Shown piece after piece: positions 8,341 through 18,152 of a stretch of 64,000 bases of DNA (the stretch's first letter is position 1; the number at the start of each line of letters is the position of its first letter). A program made the position numbers and the translations under genes. Source of the stretch: Wolbachia endosymbiont of Aedes albopictus (GTDB lineage: Bacteria; Pseudomonadota; Alphaproteobacteria; Rickettsiales; Anaplasmataceae); the NCBI RefSeq assembly GCF_024804185.1, contig NZ_CP101657.1:682001-746000 (forward strand), given 5' to 3'. Below the pieces are notes generated by a model, which had not been told where the DNA came from, searched no databases, and saw nothing but the letters and a program-made list of their open reading frames with translations.

Positions 8341-8664
8341 AACTATAAATGTTTAAGAAATTTACCAAACGAAAAAAAAAGGCAAAAGAAGCCCCGTGGT
8401 GCGAGTTTTGACTCTATATTACTGTAAGTGGCGCTGTAATAATGTGCTAACGCTTAAAATAAGCGCGATTTGGCTGAATGTAGAAAAAATAAAAAAGACA
8501 TGCAGCCGCTATAATTTTATGTAATCTGCCAATAAATACTCTGAGTTTTTTACTGAATTTTTGTTGTTGAACCTGCGCAGATCAAAAACAAGTTTTGAGT
8601 CATAAATACCCTTATTGTCATAATAAGGGGGCTGGTAGAGTTTGTCAAGTAAGTTTTTTCGTTT
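8341..8664. repeat. ~320-bp dispersed element, copy A
   Basis: Near-identical to 60891-61205 (same orientation) and 43850-44169 (inverted). The left part has CCAAACGAAAAAA and the right end AAGTTTTTTCGTTT, giving short inverted ends. Inside are hairpins CGCTTAAAATAAGCG and CCCTTATTGTCATAATAAGGG. No conserved open frame spans the copies, so it resembles a non-autonomous (MITE-like) element or a structured RNA. Confidence 0.8.
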
Positions 8665-8705
8665 CTCACGGTTGTTGCCAAAAACTATACAAAAAGTCTA
8701 ATGAG

Positions 8706-9254
8706 TTAACTTCCATATATCCTAAGTAGTTCTTGTGCATTAGCTTTGATTAGAATAGGGCATTTTCTATCATTTAATAGGGAACGCAATATTTCAGTTG
8801 CACCTTTAATGTCGTTATTATGTATCTTTACTACAGCGATAGCTTCTTGGCTTGAATAAGGATACACTGCACTTGATTCTAAATTATCAATTTTATCTTT
8901 ATTTATTTTTTCACCGTTAGAGTGAAGTAAGCTCATTACTTCTAAGTATTGTGCTAACTCACGCAAAATATCAGGAGCATCTTTATCATCTGCCAAATCA
9001 TTATAAATAGATGCTGTGTCTGTTGGCATTGAATCTGAGATATGATTGAATGCGTGTTCAAAATTTGCTAAATACCCCCAATTTGAATCTATTTCTTCTA
9101 GCAGCAGCTTACTATCTTTTTTTAAGAATAATACTTCGTAAAATTTGTCACCTGCAGTTATAGATTGTTTTGTATTATCAATGTTGCGCAATAAATATAA
9201 TGTGATGCCAACTAACATTGGTGCGAGTGCAAGCAGAAAGATGTATTTTTTCAT
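8706..9254 (-). CDS. TPR-like membrane-anchored protein (YfgM/TPR_21-like)
   Basis: A 182-aa protein from the ATG at 9254 (MKKYIFLLAL). It has a single N-terminal membrane helix (residues ~4-22) and an all-helical body with TPR-like repeats near the C-terminus (EAIAVVKIHNNDIKGATEILRSLL). An upstream in-frame ATG (9350) would add 32 residues with no signal character and would place the start inside the 16S promoter, so I prefer 9254. The layout matches the TPR_21/YfgM-type proteins common in Alphaproteobacteria, which act at the periplasmic side of the Sec translocon. This identity is an inference from layout and length. Upstream and divergent lies the 16S rRNA gene. Confidence 0.65.
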   Translation of the reverse strand: MKKYIFLLALAPMLVGITLYLLRNIDNTKQSITAGDKFYEVLFLKKDSKLLLEEIDSNWGYLANFEHAFNHISDSMPTDTASIYNDLADDKDAPDILRELAQYLEVMSLLHSNGEKINKDKIDNLESSAVYPYSSQEAIAVVKIHNNDIKGATEILRSLLNDRKCPILIKANAQELLRIYGS

Positions 9255-9313
9255 GGTAATATTCCAAATAGTTATATATTTATACATTAATGCTTTTGAT
9301 TTGCAAAAACATA

Positions 9314-9342
9314 TTGACATAGTGATTATATCACATAATAAT
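9314..9342 (+). promoter_or_regulatory. Probable sigma70 promoter for the 16S rRNA gene
   Basis: TTGACA at 9314-9319, a ~16-17-bp spacer, then TAATAAT at 9336-9342. It lies ~130 bp upstream of the mature 16S start and reads toward it. A short hairpin (CAACCTTTTATAGGTTG, 9451-9467) just before the rRNA may be a processing stem. Confidence 0.55.
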
Positions 9343-9474
9343 ATTCTCAAAGTTGTTTGAATAGTTGGAGATTAAAATATTTCTAAAGTAGAAATAAAGA
9401 CAGCAGTATTAAGCTAAATTATTTTTTGTCGTATTTATCCGATGTACCCTCAACCTTTTATAGGTTGAAGTCTA

Positions 9475-10977
<1,503 letters not shown>

Positions 10978-10983
10978 GGCTTT

Positions 10984-11024
10984 GCACATAACTTACCATT
11001 TTTAATGATGGTGTTGTTATGTGC
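10984..11024 (+). terminator. Hairpin after 16S rRNA
   Basis: GCACATAAC pairs perfectly with GTTATGTGC, with inner pairing of ACCAT and ATGGT. It begins 7 bp after the 16S end and is followed by a U-poor tract. It could be a processing stem or a weak terminator before sdhC. Confidence 0.6.
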
Positions 11025-11077
11025 TATACTGCTGTCTTTACTTCTACTTTATTTTAATTTCCCGGTAACGGAATTTT

Positions 11078-11455
11078 ATGAGTGATAGGCCTCTTTCTCC
11101 ACATTTACAAATATATAAAGTACAAGTTACTAGTCTTTTCTCTATTATGCACAGATTGACTGGTATCTTGCTATTCCTTTTATTAATGATACTTTCTTGG
11201 TATTTCATATTACATATTTACTTTCCTGAGTTACTTATAGTAAGGTACTTAAATGCATTATTATTCACTCCTGTTGCTAAATTAGCTTATGTCTTATGTT
11301 TTATAAGTTTTGTATATCATTTTCTTAATGGTATTCGTCATTTATTGTGGGATATTGGGCTTAATTTAGAAATTACTGGCGTTTCAAGGAGTGCTATACT
11401 GCTGACAGTAACGCTACTTCTTTCTACTATTGCTTTTTTATTTATGTTTATATGA
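11078..11455 (+). CDS. sdhC: Succinate dehydrogenase cytochrome b556 subunit SdhC
   Basis: A 125-aa protein with three membrane helices that anchors complex II and ligates heme b and ubiquinone. The RPLSPHLQIY start, the SIMHRLTG motif (quinone-site Ser and Arg region) and YHFLNGIRHLLWDIG carrying the heme histidine are all present. The stop overlaps the sdhD start (ATGA), so the two genes are translationally coupled. The catalytic subunits sdhA and sdhB are not in this window. Confidence 0.95.
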   Translation: MSDRPLSPHLQIYKVQVTSLFSIMHRLTGILLFLLLMILSWYFILHIYFPELLIVRYLNALLFTPVAKLAYVLCFISFVYHFLNGIRHLLWDIGLNLEITGVSRSAILLTVTLLLSTIAFLFMFI

Positions 11456-11817
11456 GTCAATTTGGAAATTCAGTACATCATTGGTGGGTCCAGCGTGTTT
11501 CTGCGGTAATTTTACTGCTCCTGTTTCCTTGGTTTATCTATTCATTTTCTTGCGCACTTTATGCTGATAGCCCTTTGTCTTTTAATGAAAAATTATTTCA
11601 GGCCATTGATCATCCTCTAGAGCTTTTATTTTTTGTTGTATTATTGTTTTGTATTTTCTGGCATGCAGTTCTTGGAATGCAGGTAGTGTGTGAAGATTAT
11701 ATACACAGCGTATCTCTAAGGATTTTTACAATTACATGCATAAAGTACTTATCAAGCATTACTTATATAGTTCTTGCCTTCACAATTTTTTTCTTTTACA
11801 GGCATATTTTCTTGTAA
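11452..11817 (+). CDS. sdhD: Succinate dehydrogenase membrane anchor subunit SdhD
   Basis: A 121-aa protein with three hydrophobic helices (residues ~16-34, 55-75 and 93-115). The N-terminal HHWWVQRVSAVILLLL segment and the heme/quinone-side HAVLGMQVVCEDYIH segment are typical of alphaproteobacterial SdhD. It starts 4 bp inside sdhC, which fixes the start. With SdhC it forms the membrane anchor of complex II. Confidence 0.93.
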   Translation: MSQFGNSVHHWWVQRVSAVILLLLFPWFIYSFSCALYADSPLSFNEKLFQAIDHPLELLFFVVLLFCIFWHAVLGMQVVCEDYIHSVSLRIFTITCIKYLSSITYIVLAFTIFFFYRHIFL

Positions 11818-11893
11818 AATCACCGGTGCTGTGTTAATATATTATTAGTGTACTAGTTTTATTATTGAACTATAGCGATTTTGGTTTAGCAAT

Positions 11894-13171
11894 ATGTTAG
11901 AGAGATTGAAAAAGTGGGGAACGGACTTTACGCTAAAGGTAAAGGATCTGTTTACTTCACCTGAATCTCAAGTTTACGTCGAAGACCTTAGAAAGGTAAT
12001 GATGTATGATGGAAAGAAATGCCAGTATCCAAAAAATTATGATCAAATTGTACAGTCTGCTAAAATCATAGAAAACAGGGATATGCATGGAAATGCTATA
12101 CTAGATAAAGATAAAAATCCAACCTATAAACTTTTGTATGGTCAAAAAGATGAGAATGGAAAACAACCAAGTTTCAGATTATCTTTAGTTACCAAAAATG
12201 AAGATAATGATAGATCTTATTTTACTATCAATTATATAGACAATCAGGGTAAGCAAATTCCTATAGATTGGTTAAATAAGTCATACTTTGAGCCATTAGG
12301 CTTTTCGAGAATGGATTTGAAAAAACACGTGCCAATTTTTGAAGCTCAAAAAACTAAGAATCCTCAATATCCGTTTGAATTAACTAATTCTTCTGTGCTA
12401 ACTAAAGAGGTAAAAAATAAAGAAGGTAAAGTTCAGGAAGTTGTTGATGAAAAAGGAAGAAATGGAAAATTACTATACACTAGTGATTATAAGAAATTAA
12501 ACACTAGTTTTTCTGAAATTAGAGATCAGAATGGTAATCTAGAGCGAGATAAAAGTCTTATATCTGTTCCTATCGTTTTTGCTACAAGCTTGGCTAAAGT
12601 TTGTGCTAAATTATTGACTTCTCTTCCTATAAAATTAGGGGAGCATTTAATAAGCAAACAAAACCCAATTGCAAAGTCTTTTGGCTATCTTTTGTTCACC
12701 CCTGCAATGGCAGTAAAAGATTTAGTGAATATGGGAGCTACCATACTTAAGGCTCCAATTTTATTATTTGTAGCAGATAAGAAGAAGTATGGTGATGCTT
12801 ACTTCACTATGTGGAAACACCAATTGAAAGGATGTTGGGAAGAAGCAAAAAGTGACTTTAATGTTATTAAAGGTGGAGAAAGGCTAAAGCCAGGGCAAAA
12901 GGATCATAAGCCACTTAGTATAGTGGGCACATGGGATGAGCTTAACGCTAGAAGGCCAGACATTGAGAAAGAATTAGAAGAGGGGCTAAACAAAAGTAGT
13001 GAAAGTATAGATAAATCTAGAAAACCAGGTGTTGGAAAAAGCTTAAATAATGAAAGCATAGCTGAGTCTAGAAAAAAGGCTATTGCTCAGGAGAAATTGA
13101 GCAACCATGCTGATAAAATAACACAAGAAAGACAGGCAGGCGCAAGCGCTCTGTCACATCCACCACACTAA
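11894..13171 (+). CDS. Lineage-specific protein with central hydrophobic segment, function unknown
   Basis: A 425-aa protein that I do not recognise. The first ~200 residues are polar and rich in Lys, Asp and Asn, with repeated short turns (ENRDMHGNAILDKDKN, DENGKQPSF, DNQGKQIP). Residues ~225-305 hold two or three hydrophobic or amphipathic stretches (SVPIVFATSLAKVCAKLLTS, SFGYLLFTPAMAVKDLVNMG, ILKAPILLFVA). The last ~60 residues are charged and disordered (Lys/Ser/Glu). There is no Sec signal at the N-terminus. It sits alone between sdhD and the broken manC with its own 5' gap. Size and composition suggest a Wolbachia-specific membrane-associated or effector-like protein; this is inference. 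Confidence 0.75.
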   Translation: MLERLKKWGTDFTLKVKDLFTSPESQVYVEDLRKVMMYDGKKCQYPKNYDQIVQSAKIIENRDMHGNAILDKDKNPTYKLLYGQKDENGKQPSFRLSLVTKNEDNDRSYFTINYIDNQGKQIPIDWLNKSYFEPLGFSRMDLKKHVPIFEAQKTKNPQYPFELTNSSVLTKEVKNKEGKVQEVVDEKGRNGKLLYTSDYKKLNTSFSEIRDQNGNLERDKSLISVPIVFATSLAKVCAKLLTSLPIKLGEHLISKQNPIAKSFGYLLFTPAMAVKDLVNMGATILKAPILLFVADKKKYGDAYFTMWKHQLKGCWEEAKSDFNVIKGGERLKPGQKDHKPLSIVGTWDELNARRPDIEKELEEGLNKSSESIDKSRKPGVGKSLNNESIAESRKKAIAQEKLSNHADKITQERQAGASALSHPPH

Positions 13172-13288
13172 TCAGCCATTATTTTAAGTTAACATTTACT
13201 TTCTTTATTAGCTATTCCACAACAAAAACTTGCATACATTTTATCCTCAGTATAAGATATTAATTATTTAATTAATTTTCTTAACTAA

Positions 13289-14581
13289 ATGCACCCTGTA
13301 ATACTATGCGGTGGTAGTGGCAGCAGACTTTGGCCTTTATCGAAGCCAAAGCAATTTCAAAAAATATTTAGCCATAACACTATGTTTCAGAACACTTTAT
13401 TGAGGCTAAAAAGTGGTTATATGCCACCCATAATTGCCACAAATATACAGTACGAGTCGTTAGTGAAGAAGGAGTTGCATGCGCTGCAAGAATATAAAGT
13501 GATTTTCGAACCAGTGAAAATTGGAACAGCAGCAGCGATATTAATTGCTGCGCTTCTCTGCAATGAAAACGAGATAATGTTAATTCTGCCTTCAGACCAT
13601 TTTATAGGTGATTTGAATAATTTTTATGCTTCCGTTGAGAAAGCGTCTAAGTTAGCTTCTGAGGCTGACTCTATAGTTACTTTTGGGGTTAAGCCTCATG
13701 AATTCAATTCTGAATACGGCTATATAAATGCAGTTTATGATCATAAGGAAAAGTATCATATAGTAAAGGATTTCATAGAGAAACCTGAGCATGTATTAAG
13801 TAATGATTATTATTGGAATTCTGGAATATTTGTGTTCAAAGCAAAACGCTATATAGATGAGATCAAAAAATCTGCCCCAAGTCTTTATAATTTATGTTTT
13901 AAACATTTCATACCGCAAGAGAGATTTCTATATTTAAAACAACGAGATTTTGCAGGAATTGAAGGCATATCTATTGATTACTTGGTAATGGAAAAAGCAA
14001 AAAACGTTGCAATGATAGAAGCTAATTTCGATTGATTGGATGTTGGAACTTGGAATTCAGTTTTAGAATTGAGTGAGAAGTTTAGCAAAGAACCGTTGTC
14101 ATTTCAGCATGTGATTAGAGAAAAAGAACCATCTTCAACGACAGAAAGTAATAAAAATTTATTGGGTGGAGCTTATAAGCAACCAAACAAAAGCCTAATA
14201 TCGTTTATTAATAAGGTTAAGAAAGCAAAAGCGATAAGAAGAGAAATCAAGCCATGGGGATTTTATAGTATAATTTTAATGAGCGAAAATTTTCTTATAA
14301 AATATCTTTTTATAAATCCATTAAGCTGCACTTCTAAGCAATTCCATCGCTATAGAGATGAATACCATATAGTACTATCGGGAGTTGGGTATGTTAGTTT
14401 AGGCGACAAAGAATATTCTGTACTGAAAGATCATGTGATAGAAATTCCAAGGGAAGTTTCTCATAGGATTGAAAATAGAAGCGCAAGCTTTTCACTTGAG
14501 ATAGTTGAATTTCAAATAGGAGAGCATTTATCTGATAATGATATAGTGAGATTGGATGATGTATATGGAAGAATATGGTAA
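13289..14581 (+). pseudogene. manC: Mannose-1-phosphate guanylyltransferase / mannose-6-phosphate isomerase (ManC type), interrupted by in-frame UGA
   Basis: The nucleotidyltransferase half (13289-14035, 248 aa) starts PVILCGGSGSRLWPLSKPKQF, the NTP-binding signature. The cupin (type II PMI) half (14036-14581) has KPWGFYS...QFHRYRDEYHIVLSG. They are in one frame with a TGA at 14033-14035. In the family this site reads D-W-x-D-V-G-T-W, so TGG to TGA (Trp to stop) fits well. Readthrough would give 430 residues, slightly under the usual ~470. The enzyme makes GDP-mannose, for which no other gene is seen here. It is either a recent pseudogene or two separately translated halves (the second would need a TTG start at 14036 with no good ribosome site). 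Its last ~97 bp are duplicated at 15964-16060. Confidence 0.85.
14478..14574 (+). repeat. Direct repeat, copy 1 (3' end of manC)
   Basis: The last ~97 bp of manC. It is ~93% identical to 15964-16060, with differences concentrated in the first third. The two copies bracket the gene at 14710-15918. Confidence 0.9.
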
Positions 14582-14709
14582 CGCCATAAATGCATTTGTT
14601 GGCAATTTATAATATGGATATAGTTGCTTTATGTAAAAAATAATATTTACTAAATCTTAATATTTTAAATCTATACCCATATTTTAATAAATAATGAGTT
14701 GTAATTAAT

Positions 14710-15918
14710 ATGAAGGATCCATTTAAAAGTGACAATTATAGAGAAAATCTCGATTTCCTTAAAGAAGCTATAAAAGCAGGAGATGAGTTAGTAACTATTA
14801 GACATTATAATAAAACGGTAAGGGATTTATCTCAGGCATTAAAGCGTTTTACAGATAAGGCAGAAGATGTAGCTAAGTTTGTTATACGTAGTGACTCAAT
14901 TGATTATGTAAAATCAATGAATGGAAAGCCATCAGGTCTTAAGATATTAAAGGAAATATTGAATAGAATCTCGGGAAGAAATGTTCCAGTTAAGAATATA
15001 AGTAGTTTTATTGATAAATTACCTCCTCCTACTTCAATGACAATCTTTGAATATCTAGAGGCTTATCGTAAAATTTCAGGTTTGGAGCAAGTTGAAAGAG
15101 GAAATATTGCAATAGCTCCAGAAAAGCCAGAACGCAGTTTTCTAAAAGAAAATAGACAAGTGGAAGTTAATTATAATGATTCAGGCCATGGAAATTCATT
15201 AGATGAAAAGCCTGGATACAAAGAGGTATCAAATTATCAAGAGAAGAAGAGTAAAATTTTAACAGAAAATTCACAAAGTTCAAAATCGCCTAGAGAAGAG
15301 CTAATTTATGCAACAGTTCTTAAAGAACATATAGAAGCAAAAAGAGAACTTAAACAAAAACAACAATCTAAACCTCCTATATTGCCAAAACCATCAATAG
15401 CACCCCCATTGCCAAAAAAAATGTTTACTGCTGGTCAGGAAGTTAGACAAAAACCAAAAGTAGTAGGAACTGTTCCTAAATCAACTAAAGATAAACCTGA
15501 ATTACCACCAAAACTTAAAAAGTTAGGTCATATTGATCAAAAATCAAGCACAAAGCTAGAAATGGTAGTATCTTCTATGGAAAAAGAAATTAATTATAAT
15601 ATCGATATTAAAGTACAAGAGATAAGAAAAAAATTCAAACAAAATCAAGCAAAAGAAAGTCCTAATGCGCAAACTATTGAAAGCAGGACCCCTCCTGTTG
15701 CACAAGTGAATATAGATGTGGAGAAAAAAACTAGGCCATCACCAAAAGTTACTTCCCAATCTCGCTTATTTCCAATGAGGGATGAAATATCTCAGATGAA
15801 TCCCTTATCAGCAAAATCTGATCCGAGACCTCATGTTAGCAAAAATGCTCTTCTCACAGATGTAAATGTAAAGCAACTAGTTGCACAATTTGAAAATTAT
15901 GGAAGGAAAAAATTATAA
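14710..15918 (+). CDS. Proline/lysine-rich effector-like protein with tyrosine motif EELIYATV
   Basis: A 402-aa protein with no signal peptide or membrane helix. Residues ~1-130 look helical and folded. Residues ~130-370 are low-complexity and basic, with PxxP clusters (PPILPKP, APPLPKK at ~222-237; PELPPKLKK at ~263-271), which resemble SH3-binding sites. EELIYATV (Tyr200) resembles the EPIYA-like or ITIM-like tyrosine-phosphorylation motifs of injected effectors such as Bartonella Beps (EPLYA). A basic C-terminus (GRKKL) is present, of the kind seen in some type IV secretion substrates. It sits inside a block bounded by direct repeats of the manC end, a sign of insertion. I infer a candidate type IV effector; no family was recognised. 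Confidence 0.75.
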   Translation: MKDPFKSDNYRENLDFLKEAIKAGDELVTIRHYNKTVRDLSQALKRFTDKAEDVAKFVIRSDSIDYVKSMNGKPSGLKILKEILNRISGRNVPVKNISSFIDKLPPPTSMTIFEYLEAYRKISGLEQVERGNIAIAPEKPERSFLKENRQVEVNYNDSGHGNSLDEKPGYKEVSNYQEKKSKILTENSQSSKSPREELIYATVLKEHIEAKRELKQKQQSKPPILPKPSIAPPLPKKMFTAGQEVRQKPKVVGTVPKSTKDKPELPPKLKKLGHIDQKSSTKLEMVVSSMEKEINYNIDIKVQEIRKKFKQNQAKESPNAQTIESRTPPVAQVNIDVEKKTRPSPKVTSQSRLFPMRDEISQMNPLSAKSDPRPHVSKNALLTDVNVKQLVAQFENYGRKKL

Positions 15919-15963
15919 CTTATTGAATAAACCCAATAATATTCTTGATTTCTTCTATGTTAT

Positions 15964-16060
15964 AAAAGCACAAGCTCTCCACTTGAAATAGTTGAATTTC
16001 AGATAGGAGAGCATTTATCTGATAATGATATAGTGAGATTGGATGATGTATATGGAAGAT
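15964..16060 (+). pseudogene. Partial duplicate of manC 3' end
   Basis: Matches 14478-14574 (SPLEIVEFQIGEH... through DDVYGR). It ends FYGRF-stop-like rather than YGRIW-stop. It has no start of its own and is a relic. It is probably the original manC end, or a duplication created when the intervening ~1.39 kb arrived. Confidence 0.88.
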
Positions 16061-16174
16061 TTTGAAATTCTAATGTTAAAGATACTCTATAAGTCTGCTA
16101 AATTTAAAGGAGTAAAAATATCTAGTTTTCAAATAAAGAAAAGTCTACAATTATACGAAGTTTCAAGAATATAA
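16052..16174 (+). CDS. Small 40-aa open frame overlapping the manC relic
   Basis: ATG at 16052, protein MEDFEILMLK... ending EVSRI, basic and helical. It starts within the duplicated manC end and stops 25 bp before lolC. There is no recognisable family and no clear Shine-Dalgarno. It may be chance or a truncated small gene once coupled to manC. Confidence 0.25.
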   Translation: MEDFEILMLKILYKSAKFKGVKISSFQIKKSLQLYEVSRI

Positions 16175-16198
16175 TGTTTAACCTCAAAATATTTTGTA

Positions 16199-17428
16199 AT
16201 GTCCATTGCCTTTGAAATTACTATGGCTGCTTGCTATTTGCGAGCGAAAAATGCCAGATTTTGCTCTATAATGACTTTGTTCTCTATTATCGGCATTGCC
16301 CTTGGAGTTGCAACACTAATAGTGGTGATGTCTGTGATGAACGGATTCAGAGCAAAGTTGCTTGACTCAATACTTGGCATTGATGGCCATATTAATGTTT
16401 ATTTTGATAGGAACATAAATTCAGATTACTGCACAGTTTCGAAATCTATTGAGAAAATTCCTGGTATATTAAAAGCTACTCCTATGACCAATGATCAAGT
16501 TATTATTGTAGCAAATGGTAAAATTGCAGGTAGCGTAGTGCGAGGTGTGTCAACTAAAGATTTGCTTGATAGTACTACCATTACAAATAATGTAATTATA
16601 GGTGATGTAAAAAAATTTGATGAAGGGATAATAATAGGAGCACGATTGGCAGAAGCTTTGAACGTTGACTATGGCGACAAAATTACGTTTATATCATCTG
16701 AAGAATTTGATGCATTACTTGGTGAAATGCCGCGAATGAAAAAATATAAAGTTATAGCAATATTTGATATGGGTATGTTTGAGTATGATAATACCTTGAT
16801 ATATATGCCTCTAAAATCAGCACAAGCCTTTTTTAATTATGAAAATAGCATAAAAAATATAGAAGTACTTGTAGACGACGTTACTAGAGCTGGTAAGCTG
16901 GCAGATGCTATAGAAAAAGAAATAGGAATGAAAGCTGAAAGTTGGCAATCACAGCAAAGCCATTATTTTAGTGCTTTAAAAACTGAGAGAAATGTGATGT
17001 TTTTAATTCTTACTTTGATTATAGTTGTAGCAGCATTTAATATTATCTCAAATTTAATGATGATAGTGCAAGAAAAGAAATCCGCGATTGCAATTATGCG
17101 TACATTTGGTGCAACAAGTGGAAGCATTATGCGCATATTTTGCGCTTGTGGTCTATTAATCGGTTTTACGGGAACTTGTCTTGGCTGTATTATAGGTGTC
17201 GTTTTTTCTCTCAATATCGAAAGTATTAGAGTGTTTTTAGAAAACATTACTAACGTCAAGCTGTTTGATCCTATGATATACTTTTTTTCAAGTTTACCGG
17301 TGATATTAGTCCCTCAAGATGTAGTAAGTATTTCTGCACTTGCGTTACTCTTATCATTTTTAGCGACAATTGCTCCTGCATTGCAGGCAGCTGCACAAGA
17401 TCCTGCGGAGATACTACGTTATGAATGA
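16199..17428 (+). CDS. lolC: Lipoprotein-releasing ABC transporter permease LolC/LolE family
   Basis: A 409-aa protein with the LolC/E fold: an N-terminal cytoplasmic tip (AACYLRAKNARFCSIMTLFSIIGIALGVATLIVVMSVMNGF), one helix, a large periplasmic domain (~50-260), then three helices (~265-300, 315-345, 370-395). It ends with the family's typical ...DPAEILRYE tail. With LolD it extracts lipoproteins from the inner membrane. LolC and LolE cannot be told apart in organisms with a single permease gene. The ATG at 16199 gives the standard N-terminus. The stop overlaps the next gene start by 8 bp. Confidence 0.92.
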   Translation: MSIAFEITMAACYLRAKNARFCSIMTLFSIIGIALGVATLIVVMSVMNGFRAKLLDSILGIDGHINVYFDRNINSDYCTVSKSIEKIPGILKATPMTNDQVIIVANGKIAGSVVRGVSTKDLLDSTTITNNVIIGDVKKFDEGIIIGARLAEALNVDYGDKITFISSEEFDALLGEMPRMKKYKVIAIFDMGMFEYDNTLIYMPLKSAQAFFNYENSIKNIEVLVDDVTRAGKLADAIEKEIGMKAESWQSQQSHYFSALKTERNVMFLILTLIIVVAAFNIISNLMMIVQEKKSAIAIMRTFGATSGSIMRIFCACGLLIGFTGTCLGCIIGVVFSLNIESIRVFLENITNVKLFDPMIYFFSSLPVILVPQDVVSISALALLLSFLATIAPALQAAAQDPAEILRYE

Positions 17429-18152
17429 TACTCAGCAAAAGTACATAGGTTGGTTCTTAATTGTATTGTTATTTACCGGTTACATCACAATAAATAACAT
17501 AATCTTTTTAAAAATAACTCAGCAAGAAAGCAAAGACAATATAAATGTTTTAACGGAAAAAATAGATGAATTCAGAATGTCACTTGAAGTTAATCAATCC
17601 AGGGTAGAAAAAAAGATATTTGACTTAAAGAGAGGTCTGCACACTCAATGTGAGCAAGGTGATGGTAGCTCAAGGCATAAGAACCTCGCAAGATTGCTGC
17701 TACTTGTAGTTAAAATGAAGAATTCGTTATTGCGAGAAGCAAAATTTGATAATCATATAAATTCAATAAAGCCTTTGATATCAGAGCTTGATGATCCAGA
17801 GATAGAAAATGCAGTAAATGAATTGGAAAGTTTGAAAGAGGTAGATACTTTACGTGAGTTGAAGTTATCTTTTGAGAAGACCATTGCTGTTATTAACTAC
17901 AATAAAAGTACATTGTCTAAAAAAATCATTTCAAACTGGATTAGAATACAAGATAAAAATGACCCATTAAGGGCAAAATTCGCAGAAATTGAGGAGTCAA
18001 TAAACGATAATGATTGGCAAAATATAACTGTTACAGTAAGCAATTTAACGCATTCAGAATTCAAGCCATGGCTGAATAAATTGAATGGTTTTATTGTAGC
18101 TTCTAAGAATATTTCAACAATATATCATCACTTGTTACAATATATCTCATGA
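17421..18152 (+). CDS. Mitofilin/Mic60-like membrane protein
   Basis: A 243-aa protein from the ATG at 17421, overlapping the lolC stop. An N-terminal membrane helix (residues ~10-30, IGWFLIVLLFTGYITINNI) is followed by a long coiled-coil (~35-70, QESKDNINVLTEKIDEF...) and a helical C-terminal domain. The layout and the overlap with the HemY-like gene match the alphaproteobacterial mitofilin-domain protein found beside hemY, the bacterial relative of mitochondrial Mic60. A longer frame from 17370 exists inside lolC but has no signal and is unlikely. Identity rests on layout and neighbourhood. Confidence 0.65.
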   Translation: MNDTQQKYIGWFLIVLLFTGYITINNIIFLKITQQESKDNINVLTEKIDEFRMSLEVNQSRVEKKIFDLKRGLHTQCEQGDGSSRHKNLARLLLLVVKMKNSLLREAKFDNHINSIKPLISELDDPEIENAVNELESLKEVDTLRELKLSFEKTIAVINYNKSTLSKKIISNWIRIQDKNDPLRAKFAEIEESINDNDWQNITVTVSNLTHSEFKPWLNKLNGFIVASKNISTIYHHLLQYIS

